Shown one piece after another: positions 26,137-35,227 of a DNA stretch of 64,000 nt. The translations under genes were made by a program, and so were the position numbers. The notes below the pieces were generated by a model. The model worked only from the letters and a program-made list of their open reading frames with translations. It was not told the origin of the DNA and made no database searches. Source of the DNA: Bittarella massiliensis (ex Durand et al. 2017) (lineage in GTDB: Bacteria > Bacillota > Clostridia > Oscillospirales > Ruminococcaceae); contig NZ_JABFCL010000002.1 of NCBI RefSeq assembly GCF_017566145.1, positions 186,001 through 250,000 on the forward strand, in the 5' to 3' direction. The stretch's first letter is position 1; each line of letters begins with the position of its first letter.

Positions 26137-26754
26137 ATGGACTGGGATCAAAATGAAGAGCTGGTAGAACAAATCCTTCGTACCGGCATGTACGCAAAGC
26201 TGTATGATGAAGAAACAACATACGGGTACCTGACCTATTTAACCTACCGGGTGGAGGACACGCTGTTCACTTGGAAAAAGAAAAGCGATGTGGACGGGTT
26301 TTGGGCCGACCTCACATGGGAGGAATATATCTCCTTTTTGCGGCGAGAAAAAACATTGCTCCTGGCAGCTCAAAGGGTGCTGTTCAACACTGTGATGGCT
26401 TTCCCGGCCTCCGCATTTGACTTTACATTGTCAGAGGCAGAAGTGGACTTTCCCGTAGCGCGTTATGACAGCGCCGGGATGCTCCATATGGCAAAGCTCT
26501 ATTCCTTCGAGAACTGTATCTCAATCGTAGAGTTTCTGATGTTCCGAGCAGAGAGGGCGTATTATCCGCTGTGGAAGAAACAGCGGGGACCCCACTACAC
26601 ATGGGAGCTTTATATCGTGGAACTGCTTCACAGCCGAAAGGAATTTGTAGACCCACTATCGAGGGCCTTCCGCAACGCGCTGGTTCAACTGGACTTTCTC
26701 CCGGCGTGGCAGATGATCTATCCGACTATTCAAGAGGATGCAGAAATAGAATAA
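26137..26754 (+). CDS. Protein of unknown function (205 residues)
   Basis: An acidic, mostly helical soluble protein beginning MDWDQNEELVEQILRTGMYAKLYDEETTYGYLTYLTYRVEDTLF. No motif is recognised and there is no membrane segment. Aromatic content is high, as in its upstream neighbour. It is probably cotranscribed with that gene (31-base gap, no promoter between) and ends at a terminator six bases after its stop. The two may form a complex, by inference from coupling alone. Confidence 0.6.
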   Translation: MDWDQNEELVEQILRTGMYAKLYDEETTYGYLTYLTYRVEDTLFTWKKKSDVDGFWADLTWEEYISFLRREKTLLLAAQRVLFNTVMAFPASAFDFTLSEAEVDFPVARYDSAGMLHMAKLYSFENCISIVEFLMFRAERAYYPLWKKQRGPHYTWELYIVELLHSRKEFVDPLSRAFRNALVQLDFLPAWQMIYPTIQEDAEIE

Positions 26755-26759
26755 CATGA

Positions 26760-26792
26760 AAAGACCCCGCAGATTCGGTCTGCGGGGTCTTT
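26760..26792 (+). terminator. Intrinsic terminator
   Basis: AAGACCCCGCAGA pairs with 26779-26791 over a 5-base loop (13-14 bp), followed by TTTCG. It separates the unknown gene pair from the TetR gene. Confidence 0.88.
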
Positions 26793-26817
26793 CGCTCTCT
26801 TATTCTGAGCTCCCCTC

Positions 26818-26877
26818 TTGACAAATGAAAACCGTAGTGCTATATTCAAAACAGCGTTATAAAACATTGTTTTGAAT
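26818..26877 (+). promoter_or_regulatory. Promoter and TetR-type operator, cassette 2
   Basis: TTGACA (26818-26823), 17-base spacer, TATATT (26841-26846). A perfect 10-bp-arm palindrome ATTCAAAACA-N14-TGTTTTGAAT (26844-26877) starts within the -10, as expected for self-repression by the TetR protein. Confidence 0.8.
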
Positions 26878-26891
26878 GAGGAGGAATGGCA

Positions 26892-27515
26892 GTGGCAAAA
26901 CAAAAGGTGGGCGTCTATGACCGGGTGCTGGAGTGCGCCAAGGAGGAGTTTTTGTCCAGGGGATTTCTGGACGCTTCCTTGCGTACCATCGCCCAGGAAG
27001 CGGAGACCAGCACCGGGTCAATCTACACCCGCTTTGGGGACAAAGAGGGGCTGTTCCGCGCCCTCGCGGAGCCGGTGGTGGATGAATTTAAGGCCATGTT
27101 CCGCAAGGTCCAGGAGGACTTTCACCAATTCCCGGAGGAGGAGCAGAGGGCCGAGATGGGCCAGTACACTGCCCGCCATCAGGAAGACCTGTTGGACTAC
27201 ATCTACGACCACTTTGATGTATTCCGCCTGCTGCTGGACGGGGCCCATGGTACCCGGTTTTCGCGCTTCCTGGACGAACTGGTGGACATCGAGGTGGAGT
27301 ACACCTACAAGTACATGGAGGTCATCGGTTGCGAGAGCGTCAAATCCGGCCTGGTGACGGAGGAGTTCATCCATATCATCGTCACCGCCTACTTCAACGG
27401 CATGTTCGAGGTGGTGCGGCACAACATGGACCGCGCCGCCGCCCACCGCTATGTCAAGATGCTCAACCGCTACCACATGGCAGGTTTCGGCACCGTGTTT
27501 GACCCTCAGCCCTGA
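26892..27515 (+). CDS. TetR-family regulator, cassette 2
   Basis: A regulator of about 207 residues. The N-terminal HTH (VLECAKEEFLSRGFLDASLRTIAQEAETSTGSIYTRFGDKEGLFRAL) is typical of TetR. The ligand domain of about 150 residues is helical, ends AAHRYVKMLNRYHMAGFG, and resembles that of the second TetR in the window (53153; shared YDHFD.F.LL and FNGMFE..RH.M patterns). The start is GTG 26892, seven bases after GAGGAGG; ATG 26886 is in frame but only one base from it. It lies 82 bases upstream of an ABC pair that it probably represses. Confidence 0.86.
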   Translation: MAKQKVGVYDRVLECAKEEFLSRGFLDASLRTIAQEAETSTGSIYTRFGDKEGLFRALAEPVVDEFKAMFRKVQEDFHQFPEEEQRAEMGQYTARHQEDLLDYIYDHFDVFRLLLDGAHGTRFSRFLDELVDIEVEYTYKYMEVIGCESVKSGLVTEEFIHIIVTAYFNGMFEVVRHNMDRAAAHRYVKMLNRYHMAGFGTVFDPQP

Positions 27516-27561
27516 CAAAAGAGGCTGTGCCCTTGGGTGCAGCCCTCCTGTTTGCACAAAA

Positions 27562-27577
27562 GTTAGCACTTACTAAC
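27562..27577. promoter_or_regulatory. GTTAG-N6-CTAAC operator, cassette 2
   Basis: Perfect 5+5 inverted repeat with centre CACTTA, 20 bases before the ABC-A start and just upstream of its AAGGAGG. Confidence 0.68.
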
Positions 27578-27597
27578 CAAAAGGAGGAATTTATATC

Positions 27598-29340
27598 ATG
27601 AAACAACAAAGCCCCATGCTCCGTTTGTGGGAGCTGGGAGAGGGACAGCAGGGCGGCCTGAAGCGGGCGGTCCTGTCCGCTGTGGTGGGGGTACTGTTTG
27701 GGATGCTCCCTTACTTCGCTGCGGCGCAGATCATCCTGGGCCTGCTGAAAGGGGAGCAGAGTATGCAATACTACCTGATATGGTGTGTTGTGGCGCTCGT
27801 GGGCTTCCTGCTCCGGGCCACCCTGTATTCCCTGGCCCTGTCCCAATCCCACAAGGCCACCTTTGCCATCCTGAAATCCATCCGGGAGCGGGTGCTGGAG
27901 AAGCTGCCAAAGATGCCTCTGGGTACGATTCTGGACACCTCCAGCGGCCAGATGAAGCAGATCATTGTGGACCAGGTGGAGAGCATGGAACGGCCCCTGG
28001 CCCATCTTCTGCCGGAGATGACCGCCAATGTGCTGGGGCCAGTGTGCATCCTGATCTACCTGTTCGTACTGGACTGGCGGATGGCCCTTTTAAGCCTGGT
28101 GTCCATCCCGGTGGGCATGGCTTTCATGATGGCGGTGATGGCTGGCTACGGCAAGCAGTATGAGGGCTCGGTCAAGACCACCCAGGCCATGAACAGCGCC
28201 ATTGTGGAGTACATCGGCGGCATTGAGGTCATCAAGGCGTTCAACCAGGGCAAGCAGTCCTATGCCCGCTTCTCCGACAGCGTAAAGGCCAACGCCTCCT
28301 ACTTCTACCACTGGATGAAGAGCTGCCAGATGCCGGTCTCTCTGGCCCGTGCCATCTCACCTACCACCATGATTACTATTCTGCCGGTGGGCTGGCTTCT
28401 CTACACCGGAGGGAGTCTGCCCATCGAGACCTTTATCACCACCATCGTCCTGTCCCTGGGCATTGCCGGGCCTCTGCTGGCCGCTATGGACTTTGTGGAC
28501 AGCCTTGCCAAAGTGGGCACCATCGTGGGCTCGGTGGACGCCATCCTGAACGGGGCGGAGCAGGATCACGGGGAAGCGTCGGTGGAGTTCCGGGGCCGGG
28601 ACATCAAGCTCTCCCATGTGTCTTTCGGCTACCACGCGGACAAGGAGGTGCTCCACGATGTGTCCCTCACCATTCCCGCCGGGAGCATGACCGCCTTTGT
28701 GGGGCCCTCTGGCTCGGGCAAGTCCACCATCGCCAAGCTGATCGCCGGCTTTTGGGATGTAACCTCCGGCTCCATCACCTTGGGCGGACAAGACTTGAAG
28801 CGGGTCCCACTGAAGCAGCTCTATGACCAGGTGGCCTTTGTCTCCCAGGACAACTACCTCTTTGACGAGAGCATCCGGGAAAATATCCGCATGGGTCGCC
28901 CGGCGGCCACCGACGCCGAGGTGGAGGCCGTGGCAAAGGCCGCCGGGTGCGACGCCTTTATCCGGGGCCTGGAACGCGGCTACGACACTGTGGTGGGCGG
29001 AGGCGGCGCCCATCTGTCCGGCGGCGAACGCCAGCGCATCGCCATCGCCCGGGCCATGCTCAAAGACGCGCCCATTGTGGTGCTGGACGAGGCGACCGCC
29101 TACATAGACCCCGAGAACGAAGCTGTTGTTCAGCAGGCCGTGGGTAAGCTGGTGGCGGGAAAGACCGTTCTGGTCATCGCCCACCGCCTCAGCACCATCA
29201 CGGGAGCGGATCAGATCGTGGTAGTCAATGGCGGCCGCATCCAAGATGCGGGCACCCACGAAGAACTTTTGAAAAACTGCCCGCTGTATCAAGAGATGTG
29301 GCGGGCTCACATGGGCGCAAAGGAGGGAGAGCAGGCATGA
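27598..29340 (+). CDS. Exporter-fold ABC half-transporter, A type, cassette 2
   Basis: A 580-residue half-transporter with the A-type signature (MPLGTILDTSSGQMKQIIVDQVESMERPLAHLLPE). ATPase: GPSGSGKST, SQDNYLFDES, LSGGERQRIA, VVLDEATAYIDPENE, IAHRLST. It is closest by eye to the A gene of the other TetR cassette (53840), which shares PxGTILDT.SGQ.K and the QDNYLFD..(I/V) Q-loop. This TetR-driven pair has no ECF genes of its own. ATG 27598 follows AAGGAGGAA. Confidence 0.88.
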   Translation: MKQQSPMLRLWELGEGQQGGLKRAVLSAVVGVLFGMLPYFAAAQIILGLLKGEQSMQYYLIWCVVALVGFLLRATLYSLALSQSHKATFAILKSIRERVLEKLPKMPLGTILDTSSGQMKQIIVDQVESMERPLAHLLPEMTANVLGPVCILIYLFVLDWRMALLSLVSIPVGMAFMMAVMAGYGKQYEGSVKTTQAMNSAIVEYIGGIEVIKAFNQGKQSYARFSDSVKANASYFYHWMKSCQMPVSLARAISPTTMITILPVGWLLYTGGSLPIETFITTIVLSLGIAGPLLAAMDFVDSLAKVGTIVGSVDAILNGAEQDHGEASVEFRGRDIKLSHVSFGYHADKEVLHDVSLTIPAGSMTAFVGPSGSGKSTIAKLIAGFWDVTSGSITLGGQDLKRVPLKQLYDQVAFVSQDNYLFDESIRENIRMGRPAATDAEVEAVAKAAGCDAFIRGLERGYDTVVGGGGAHLSGGERQRIAIARAMLKDAPIVVLDEATAYIDPENEAVVQQAVGKLVAGKTVLVIAHRLSTITGADQIVVVNGGRIQDAGTHEELLKNCPLYQEMWRAHMGAKEGEQA

Positions 29341-31067
29341 TCGGCGTTCTGAAAAAAATCTGGCACTTTGCCGGCGAGGAACAGGGCAATATCCGAAAGT
29401 CCATGATTTTAGGCTTCTTTTACGCGGTGTTCCACATGTTCCAGATCGCGGCCATCTATGTGGTGGTGCTGGCCCTGGTGGGCGGCTCCACAGACCCCGC
29501 CCCGGCATGGCAGGCGCTGGGGCTTCTGCTGGCCAGCATTCTGGGCCGGGCGGTCCTCAACCGCTTCAGCCAGCTCCAACAGACCCACGCCGGCTACTTC
29601 ATGGTGGCGAATAAGCGTATCTCCATCGGCGACAAACTCAAGCGGGTCCCCATGGGCTATTTCAACGACCAGAGTTTGGGAGAGCTCACCGGCATCACCA
29701 CCACCGTTCTGGACGAGGTGGAGAGCACCGGCCCTATGGTACTGGTTGGTATCCTGGGCGGCCTGATCAATTCTGCCGTCATGCTGCTGTGCATCCTGTT
29801 CTGGGACTGGCGGATCGGTCTGCTGGCCCTGGCGGGAATGCTGGTGTATCTGGCCCTCCTCTCCGGGATGGAGAAGCAGTCCGCCAAGATCGCCCCCAAG
29901 CGTCAGCGGGACGAGGCCCGGCTGGTGGAGGCGGTGCTGGAACAGCTCCAGGGCATGAGCGTCATCAAGTCCTTTAACCTGACCGGAAAGGGTGACAAGC
30001 GGGTGCGGCAGGCTCTGGAGGACAGCCGGGCGAACAATCTGGCGGTAGAGAAGCTGTTCACTCCCTATATCTGGGGCCAGGAGATGGTTCTCCACCTGTT
30101 CAGCGTTCTGATCCTGGCCGCGTCGGTGGGGCTGTGCCTGACAGGAGCCATGTCCCTCGCCAATGCGCTGATGGCGGTCATCGTCTCCTTCCTGATTTTC
30201 TCCCAGATCCAGTCCGCGGGCAGCGGCGTGTCCGCCCTGCGTCTGGTGGGCAGCTCCATCGACCATGCAAACCAGGTGGACGACATCCCGGAGATGGATC
30301 AGCGCGGCACGGTAATCCGTCCAGAGGACCACGAGATTGTATTCGACCATGTGAACTTCTCCTATGGAAGCCGCCCCATCCTCAAGGATGTGTCTCTGAC
30401 CATCCCAGATCGAACGACCACCGCCATTGTAGGACCCTCCGGCTCGGGCAAGACCACTCTCTGCAACCTGATCGCCCGGTTTTGGGATGTGGACGGCGGC
30501 CGTGTGACCATCGGCGGCCGGGATGTGCGGGAGTACACGCTGGAGTCCCTGATGGAACAGGTGAGCATGGTGTTCCAGCGGGTGTACCTTTTTGCCGACA
30601 CGGTGGAGAACAACATCAAGTTCGGCTGCCCGGACGCCACCCATGAGCAGGTGGTGGAGGCTGCAAAAAAGGCGTGCTGCCACGACTTTATCTCCGCCCT
30701 GCCGGATGGATATAATACGGTAATTGGCGAGGGAGGAGCCACGCTCTCTGGCGGAGAGAAGCAGCGCATCTCCATCGCCCGGTGTCTCTTGAAGGACGCG
30801 CCCATCGTCATCTTCGACGAGGCCACGGCCAATGTGGACCCCGAGAATGAGGATCAGCTCCAAAGGGCTATGGAAGCCCTGACGAGGGAGAAGACCGTGC
30901 TGATGATCGCCCACCGGCTCAAGACCGTGCGGGGTGCGGATCAGATTCTGGTGCTGGACCAGGGCAGCGTCGTCCAAAAGGGTACCCACGACGAACTGAT
31001 CCAGCAGGCGGGCATCTACCGGGATTTCGTGTCCGAGCGCACGGAGTCCAGCCGATGGACACTTTGA
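29337..31067 (+). CDS. Exporter-fold ABC half-transporter, B type, cassette 2
   Basis: A 576-residue partner with the B-type PMGYFNDQSLGELTG stretch. ATPase: GPSGSGKTT, VFQRVYLFADT, LSGGEKQRIS, VIFDEATANVDPENE, IAHRLKT. ATG overlaps the upstream stop (ATGA). The similar B gene at 55595 shares PMGYFND.SLG and RPDATHEQVV-type segments. No DtxR or winged-helix gene follows; the transcript ends at a convergent terminator, so this cassette lacks the usual regulatory tail. Confidence 0.88.
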   Translation: MIGVLKKIWHFAGEEQGNIRKSMILGFFYAVFHMFQIAAIYVVVLALVGGSTDPAPAWQALGLLLASILGRAVLNRFSQLQQTHAGYFMVANKRISIGDKLKRVPMGYFNDQSLGELTGITTTVLDEVESTGPMVLVGILGGLINSAVMLLCILFWDWRIGLLALAGMLVYLALLSGMEKQSAKIAPKRQRDEARLVEAVLEQLQGMSVIKSFNLTGKGDKRVRQALEDSRANNLAVEKLFTPYIWGQEMVLHLFSVLILAASVGLCLTGAMSLANALMAVIVSFLIFSQIQSAGSGVSALRLVGSSIDHANQVDDIPEMDQRGTVIRPEDHEIVFDHVNFSYGSRPILKDVSLTIPDRTTTAIVGPSGSGKTTLCNLIARFWDVDGGRVTIGGRDVREYTLESLMEQVSMVFQRVYLFADTVENNIKFGCPDATHEQVVEAAKKACCHDFISALPDGYNTVIGEGGATLSGGEKQRISIARCLLKDAPIVIFDEATANVDPENEDQLQRAMEALTREKTVLMIAHRLKTVRGADQILVLDQGSVVQKGTHDELIQQAGIYRDFVSERTESSRWTL

Positions 31068-31177
31068 TTGATCGAAAAAGACAAAACTGCAGTACAGATA
31101 TTTGCACTGTGATTTTTGGGTGGCTATGGCATTTGCAGCAAAAAAATCGCCATGCGCAGATATGGGGAACGCTATAA

Positions 31178-31222
31178 AGAAAGCGTGCAGTTCCAAAACT
31201 AAAGTGGAGCTGCACGCTTTCT
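31178..31222. terminator. Bidirectional terminator
   Basis: A perfect 13-bp stem (31178-31190 with 31210-31222) between the ABC-B gene and the convergent AraC gene. Confidence 0.8.
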
Positions 31223-31225
31223 ATT

Positions 31226-32188
31226 CTACTTCTTTCCTACCTTCCTAAACTCTCCCGGTAACAGTCCAGTGCTCTTTCGGAACAGCTCCGCAAAGCGGCT
31301 GGAGGTAGAATAGCCCACAGTCTGCGCAATCTGTCCAATGGACAAATCAGTATTGGTGAGAAGGTACTCCGCTTGGCTCATGCGGCGCTGCTGGATGTAC
31401 TCGGTGATGGTGCAGTCATAGACTTTTTTGAAACTGCTCTTGAGTTTTGTTGTCCCCATGCAGGCAATCTGGGTCAGACGCTCCATGGGAACTTCCGCGG
31501 CGTAATGGTCGCTCAGGTAGGTAGCGACTGTCTGAATATTCTCAATATCCTGGGTTGCCAGCCGCCCAGTGGCCGCCGGACGCTTTTTCTGATACTCCAC
31601 CACCAGCGACAACGCTTCGGCTACCTTGCCCTCATAAAACAGTTTGGCGGCGATCCCATCTCCGCGGTAATTTTGAAGCTCTGTAAGGAGCCTGGACATT
31701 TCCGGGAAGTCTGTTGTCTGGTCGATCTTTCGGAATGCCTCCACCGGGTTGTGGTATTCGTCCGGATACTGCTTTTTGAGATAATCCTCATAGTAGGCGG
31801 GCATGATCTCAACGCCGATGGAGCGAATGGGAATATTTTTGTGGATCAGCACCCGGTAGGGCGAATAGCCGCCGATATAGGTTTTGATACACCCGGCGGA
31901 CAGCCGGCGGTACGGAGCCAATTCATCGCCGGAGATGGAATCATAGCGGGTGATGCTCAAACACTCTGGCAGGGAGAATTCCAGCAGAGAGTCCTCGTGA
32001 AAGGAAAAGTTATGGATCTTGATGTCGTACAGATCCTTTTGCCCGTAGGTCCAGTAGGACCCCTCTCCGATTTCGGGCGATAACTTCCACGAGATGCCTA
32101 AAGAACCATACTGCTGATTATCCGGGTCGGGGATAAAACCGTGCCCTTTCAACAGCGGCGCATAGTATTGCTCAATGATTTCGGGCAT
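31226..32188 (-). CDS. AraC-family transcriptional regulator, cassette 3
   Basis: A 320-residue regulator with a C-terminal double HTH (residues about 218-318: VPMERLTQIACMGTTKLKSSFKKVYDCTITEYIQQRRMSQAEYLL, then IGQIAQTVGYSTSSRFAELFRKSTGLLPGEFRK). The N-terminal domain begins MPEIIEQYYAPLLKGHG and has no recognised motif. The pattern MGTTKLKSSFK for the first recognition helix is typical of the PchR/YbtA-like group known for siderophore-dependent activation. It is transcribed divergently from the S-T-A-ABC operon, unlike the other three AraC genes. The start ATG has GAGGCGAG upstream. Confidence 0.87.
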   Translation of the reverse strand: MPEIIEQYYAPLLKGHGFIPDPDNQQYGSLGISWKLSPEIGEGSYWTYGQKDLYDIKIHNFSFHEDSLLEFSLPECLSITRYDSISGDELAPYRRLSAGCIKTYIGGYSPYRVLIHKNIPIRSIGVEIMPAYYEDYLKKQYPDEYHNPVEAFRKIDQTTDFPEMSRLLTELQNYRGDGIAAKLFYEGKVAEALSLVVEYQKKRPAATGRLATQDIENIQTVATYLSDHYAAEVPMERLTQIACMGTTKLKSSFKKVYDCTITEYIQQRRMSQAEYLLTNTDLSIGQIAQTVGYSTSSRFAELFRKSTGLLPGEFRKVGKK

Positions 32189-32221
32189 GACAAAAGACTC
32201 GCCTCCTCTTTACAACGATTG

Positions 32222-32319
32222 GACGAACTTTTGAAACGAAAAGACGAACCTCGTTTCAAATCATTGAAAGCCGCCCCAATCGAGTGTATGTTATAGGTGA
32301 CGGTTAGCGAACTCTAACC
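32222..32319 (+). promoter_or_regulatory. Control region of cassette 3: AraC-type repeats, promoter, GTTAG box
   Basis: GACGAAC repeats at 32222 and 32243 (21 bases apart). A 10-bp-arm palindrome TTTGAAACGA-N11-TCGTTTCAAA at 32230-32260. Promoter TTGAAA (32264-32269), 17 bases, TATGTT (32287-32292). GGTTAG-CGAACT-CTAACC at 32302-32319, just after the predicted start site. Confidence 0.68.
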
Positions 32320-32376
32320 AAAGAGTAGCATATCACAAAGAAAAAGTCAACATGACGCAAAAACAGGAGGAGCAAA

Positions 32377-32988
32377 ATGAGCAATCAAGTCAATTCACTG
32401 AAGAAGGGCCTTACGGTCAAGGACCTTGTGACAACGGGTATTTTCAGTGCCATCTTTTTTGTGTTTACCCTGGTCGGCGGACTTCCGTTCGCCCCGAATC
32501 CAGTCCTGACCTTCTATATGCCGATGGGGGCGGCGCTGCTGTGCGGCCCTATTTATCTGCTGATGGTGGCTAAAGTGCAGAAGCGGTGGAGCGTCACAAT
32601 TCTCGGCATCATCATGGGGATCATCTGGTTTGCCACCGGAATGCACTGGGCATTTTCCCTGGGCTATATCGGGATGGGACTTATTGCGGACTTGGTAGCC
32701 GGCGCCGGTCACTACCGCAACAAGGCCATCAATCTGCTGTCCTATATGCTGATTTCCCTGGGAGGCATCTATACTTATGTGGTGTTCTTTCTTGACCCGG
32801 ACGGCTGGGCCAGCACCATGCTGAAAAATGGTACGGAACAGTCCTACATCGACACCATGAACGCCTCCGCACCCTCCTGGCTCCTCGTGGTCATTATCGC
32901 CGGCACATTGGCGGTGGCGGCTTTCAGCGGCTGGGTCGGCGGCAAGATGCTGAAAAAGCAGTTTGAAAAGGCTGGGATCACCGCATGA
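32377..32988 (+). CDS. ECF transporter S component, MptD/Trep_Strep-like, cassette 3
   Basis: A 203-residue membrane protein with about six hydrophobic helices. It opens KGLTVKDLVTTGIFSAIFFVFTLVGGLPFAPNP and closes GGKMLKKQFEKAGI, the same frame as its paralogues. The LTxKDLVTTGIFSAI opening is typical of the Trep_Strep/MptD group. Substrate unknown. ATG 32377 follows GGAGGAGC. The T gene overlaps its stop (ATGA). Confidence 0.85.
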   Translation: MSNQVNSLKKGLTVKDLVTTGIFSAIFFVFTLVGGLPFAPNPVLTFYMPMGAALLCGPIYLLMVAKVQKRWSVTILGIIMGIIWFATGMHWAFSLGYIGMGLIADLVAGAGHYRNKAINLLSYMLISLGGIYTYVVFFLDPDGWASTMLKNGTEQSYIDTMNASAPSWLLVVIIAGTLAVAAFSGWVGGKMLKKQFEKAGITA

Positions 32989-33710
32989 TGGGCGGAGCGT
33001 CATCCCGACGCGGGCTGTGGCTGGACCCCAGGACGAAGATATTGCTGCTGTTGTTCTGCATCCTTTCCGCTATGATGGCCCCATCCCTTTTCTATGAACT
33101 GGGCCTTGTGGTGCTGATCGGGCTGCTCGGCGTCTGCTTCGGGAAGTGGAAATATGCCTGGAAGGGTGTACTGTTCTATGCGCTGATTGTTCTGCTCACC
33201 CTCTGGATTATGGACACCATGACGGGCACCTGGCGCACCATGTTTATCGCCTTTTTGGGGCTGTTCCATAAGGTCTATCCCTGTGGGATGCTGTCCGGCA
33301 TTGTCCTCTCTACCACGAAGGTCAGCGAATTCTTATCCGCCATGAACCGCATCCACGCACCGAAAAAGCTGGTGATCCCGCTGGCCGTCATGCTCCGCTA
33401 TGTCCCCACCATCCAGGAGGACTGGCGGTTTATCAAGGACGCCATGCGGATGCGGGATGTGTCGCCGTCTCCCAAGGGACTGCTGACGCACCCGGCCATG
33501 ACGGTGGAGTGCATTTATGTCCCGCTGATGATGGCGGCATCCAAGGCGGCGGATGAACTGTCCATTGCCTCCATTACCCGCGGGATCGAAAACCCGAAGC
33601 CCCGGACCTGTCTGGTGCAGATTCACATAGGGCCCGCAGATCTTCTGGCGGGCATCTGCTTCGCGGCGTACCTCGCTGTGGGGCTGTACTGGAAGGGGGT
33701 GTTCGGATGA
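32985..33710 (+). CDS. ECF transporter T component, cassette 3
   Basis: A 241-residue T component with LDPRTKILLLLFCI at the N terminus and four or five membrane helices. The coupling Arg motifs are MRMRDVS near residue 162 and SITRGIE near 200; the first has Asp where Gly is usual. It starts within the S stop and overlaps the ATPase start, so S, T and A should be made at linked ratios, unlike cassette 1 where hairpins separate S from T. Confidence 0.88.
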   Translation: MMGGASSRRGLWLDPRTKILLLLFCILSAMMAPSLFYELGLVVLIGLLGVCFGKWKYAWKGVLFYALIVLLTLWIMDTMTGTWRTMFIAFLGLFHKVYPCGMLSGIVLSTTKVSEFLSAMNRIHAPKKLVIPLAVMLRYVPTIQEDWRFIKDAMRMRDVSPSPKGLLTHPAMTVECIYVPLMMAASKAADELSIASITRGIENPKPRTCLVQIHIGPADLLAGICFAAYLAVGLYWKGVFG

Positions 33711-35224
33711 TTGAATTAAAGCATGTGTCGTTTGCCTACCAGGGGCAGGAGCATGACGGCCTGCACGACATCAATCTGACGATTGCGGACGGAGAGTGCG
33801 TCCTGTTCTGCGGCCGGAGCGGATGCGGCAAGACCACCATCACAAGGCTGGTCAACGGCCTGATCCCACAATTCTATGCGGGAGAATTGACGGGCAGCGT
33901 ACTGGTGGATGGACAGGAGATCAGCAAGCTGCCCATGTACCAGATCGCTGCTAAAGTCGGCTCTGTGTTCCAAAACCCCAGGACGCAGTTTTTCAATGTG
34001 GACACGGACAGCGAAATCGCCTTTGGGATTGAAAACGAGACCCGGCCGCCCGTGGAGCTGGCGGAACGGGTGGAGCAGGCCACCGACGACCTGCATATCC
34101 GCCCGCTCCGAAACCGCAATATCTTTGAATTGTCCGGGGGCGAAAAGCAGAAGATCGCCTTCGCCTCGGTCTATGCCATGAATCCGGAGATTTACCTGCT
34201 GGATGAGCCGTCCTCCAATCTGGATATGACATCTATCCAGGAGTTAAAAGGCCATTTGCGGCTGCTTCAAAAGCAGGGCAAGACCATTCTGATCGCGGAG
34301 CACCGGCTCTATTATCTGATGGGTCTGGCGGACCGGATCGTGTACTTGGAGCAGGGCCGGATTGAGAAGATTTTTACGCCGGAAGAGTTCCGCGGATTAC
34401 CAAGGGAGACCCGGGAACGCATGGGATTGCGGGCGGCGGATTTAGCGGAGGTGCGGCCTCCGCAAGTCCACCCGCCGGTATCTTCCCCTGTCCTGGAACT
34501 TCGGGATGTCACACTCCGGTATAAAAAGCGGACGGTCCTGCACCGCATCAGCCTTGCCGCCGCAAAGGGTGAGGTAATCGGCGTGGTGGGCCACAACGGG
34601 GCCGGGAAAACGACCTTTTCCCGCGCCCTGTGCGGGCTCCACAAGGACTGCGAGGGGCAGTTTCTGTGGGATGGACAGGCGATGGAGCGGAAGAACAGGC
34701 TGAAACGCTCCTACATGGTGATGCAGGATGTGAACTACGAATTATTTGCCGAGAGCGTGGAGGCGGAGTGCTCTTTCGGCATCCGCAATCCGGACTTGAC
34801 CCTGGCCGCCTCAACTCTGGAGGAATTGGGGCTGGCTCCCTATCGGGAGCGCCACCCCAACACGCTGTCCGGTGGGCAGAAGCAGCGGGTGGCCGTAGCG
34901 GTCAGCATGATCTGCGGAAAAGACCTGCTGGTGTTTGACGAGCCTACCAGCGGTCTGGACTTTGACAGCATGACCCAGGTGGCGGGGCTGATCCGGCGGC
35001 TGTCTGAGCTGGGAAAGGTCATTTTCATTGTCACCCATGATTTTGAATTTGTCTGCCGTACCTGCTCCCGTGTCCTGCATTTTGACGAGGGCGAGATGCC
35101 CGGTGATATACCCGTTGTGATGGACGCCCTCCCGAAACTGAGAGAGCTGTTCTCTGTCAAGGTGAATGGCTCCGAAGGAGACAGAGAAGGTGGCCTGGGC
35201 CATTCAGATGGAAAGGAGAGGTAG
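33707..35224 (+). CDS. ECF transporter fused double ATPase, cassette 3
   Basis: A 505-residue double ATPase. Domain 1: CGRSGCGKTT near residue 35, FQNPRTQFFN, LSGGEKQKIA, YLLDEPSSNLD, AEHRL. Domain 2, from about residue 255: GHNGAGKTT, MQDVNYELF, LSGGQKQRVAV, LVFDEPTSGLD, VTHDF. The C-terminal 25 residues after VMDALPKLRELF are a charged extension rich in Gly/Glu/Asp not seen in the other two. It overlaps the T gene by four bases and lies three bases before ABC-A. Confidence 0.92.
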   Translation: MIELKHVSFAYQGQEHDGLHDINLTIADGECVLFCGRSGCGKTTITRLVNGLIPQFYAGELTGSVLVDGQEISKLPMYQIAAKVGSVFQNPRTQFFNVDTDSEIAFGIENETRPPVELAERVEQATDDLHIRPLRNRNIFELSGGEKQKIAFASVYAMNPEIYLLDEPSSNLDMTSIQELKGHLRLLQKQGKTILIAEHRLYYLMGLADRIVYLEQGRIEKIFTPEEFRGLPRETRERMGLRAADLAEVRPPQVHPPVSSPVLELRDVTLRYKKRTVLHRISLAAAKGEVIGVVGHNGAGKTTFSRALCGLHKDCEGQFLWDGQAMERKNRLKRSYMVMQDVNYELFAESVEAECSFGIRNPDLTLAASTLEELGLAPYRERHPNTLSGGQKQRVAVAVSMICGKDLLVFDEPTSGLDFDSMTQVAGLIRRLSELGKVIFIVTHDFEFVCRTCSRVLHFDEGEMPGDIPVVMDALPKLRELFSVKVNGSEGDREGGLGHSDGKER

Positions 35225-35227
35225 TCT

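Noticed and set aside
29409..31196. Long minus-strand frames opposite the ABC and ECF genes in general
   Set aside because: They mirror conserved genes codon by codon and have no ribosome sites or recognisable domains.
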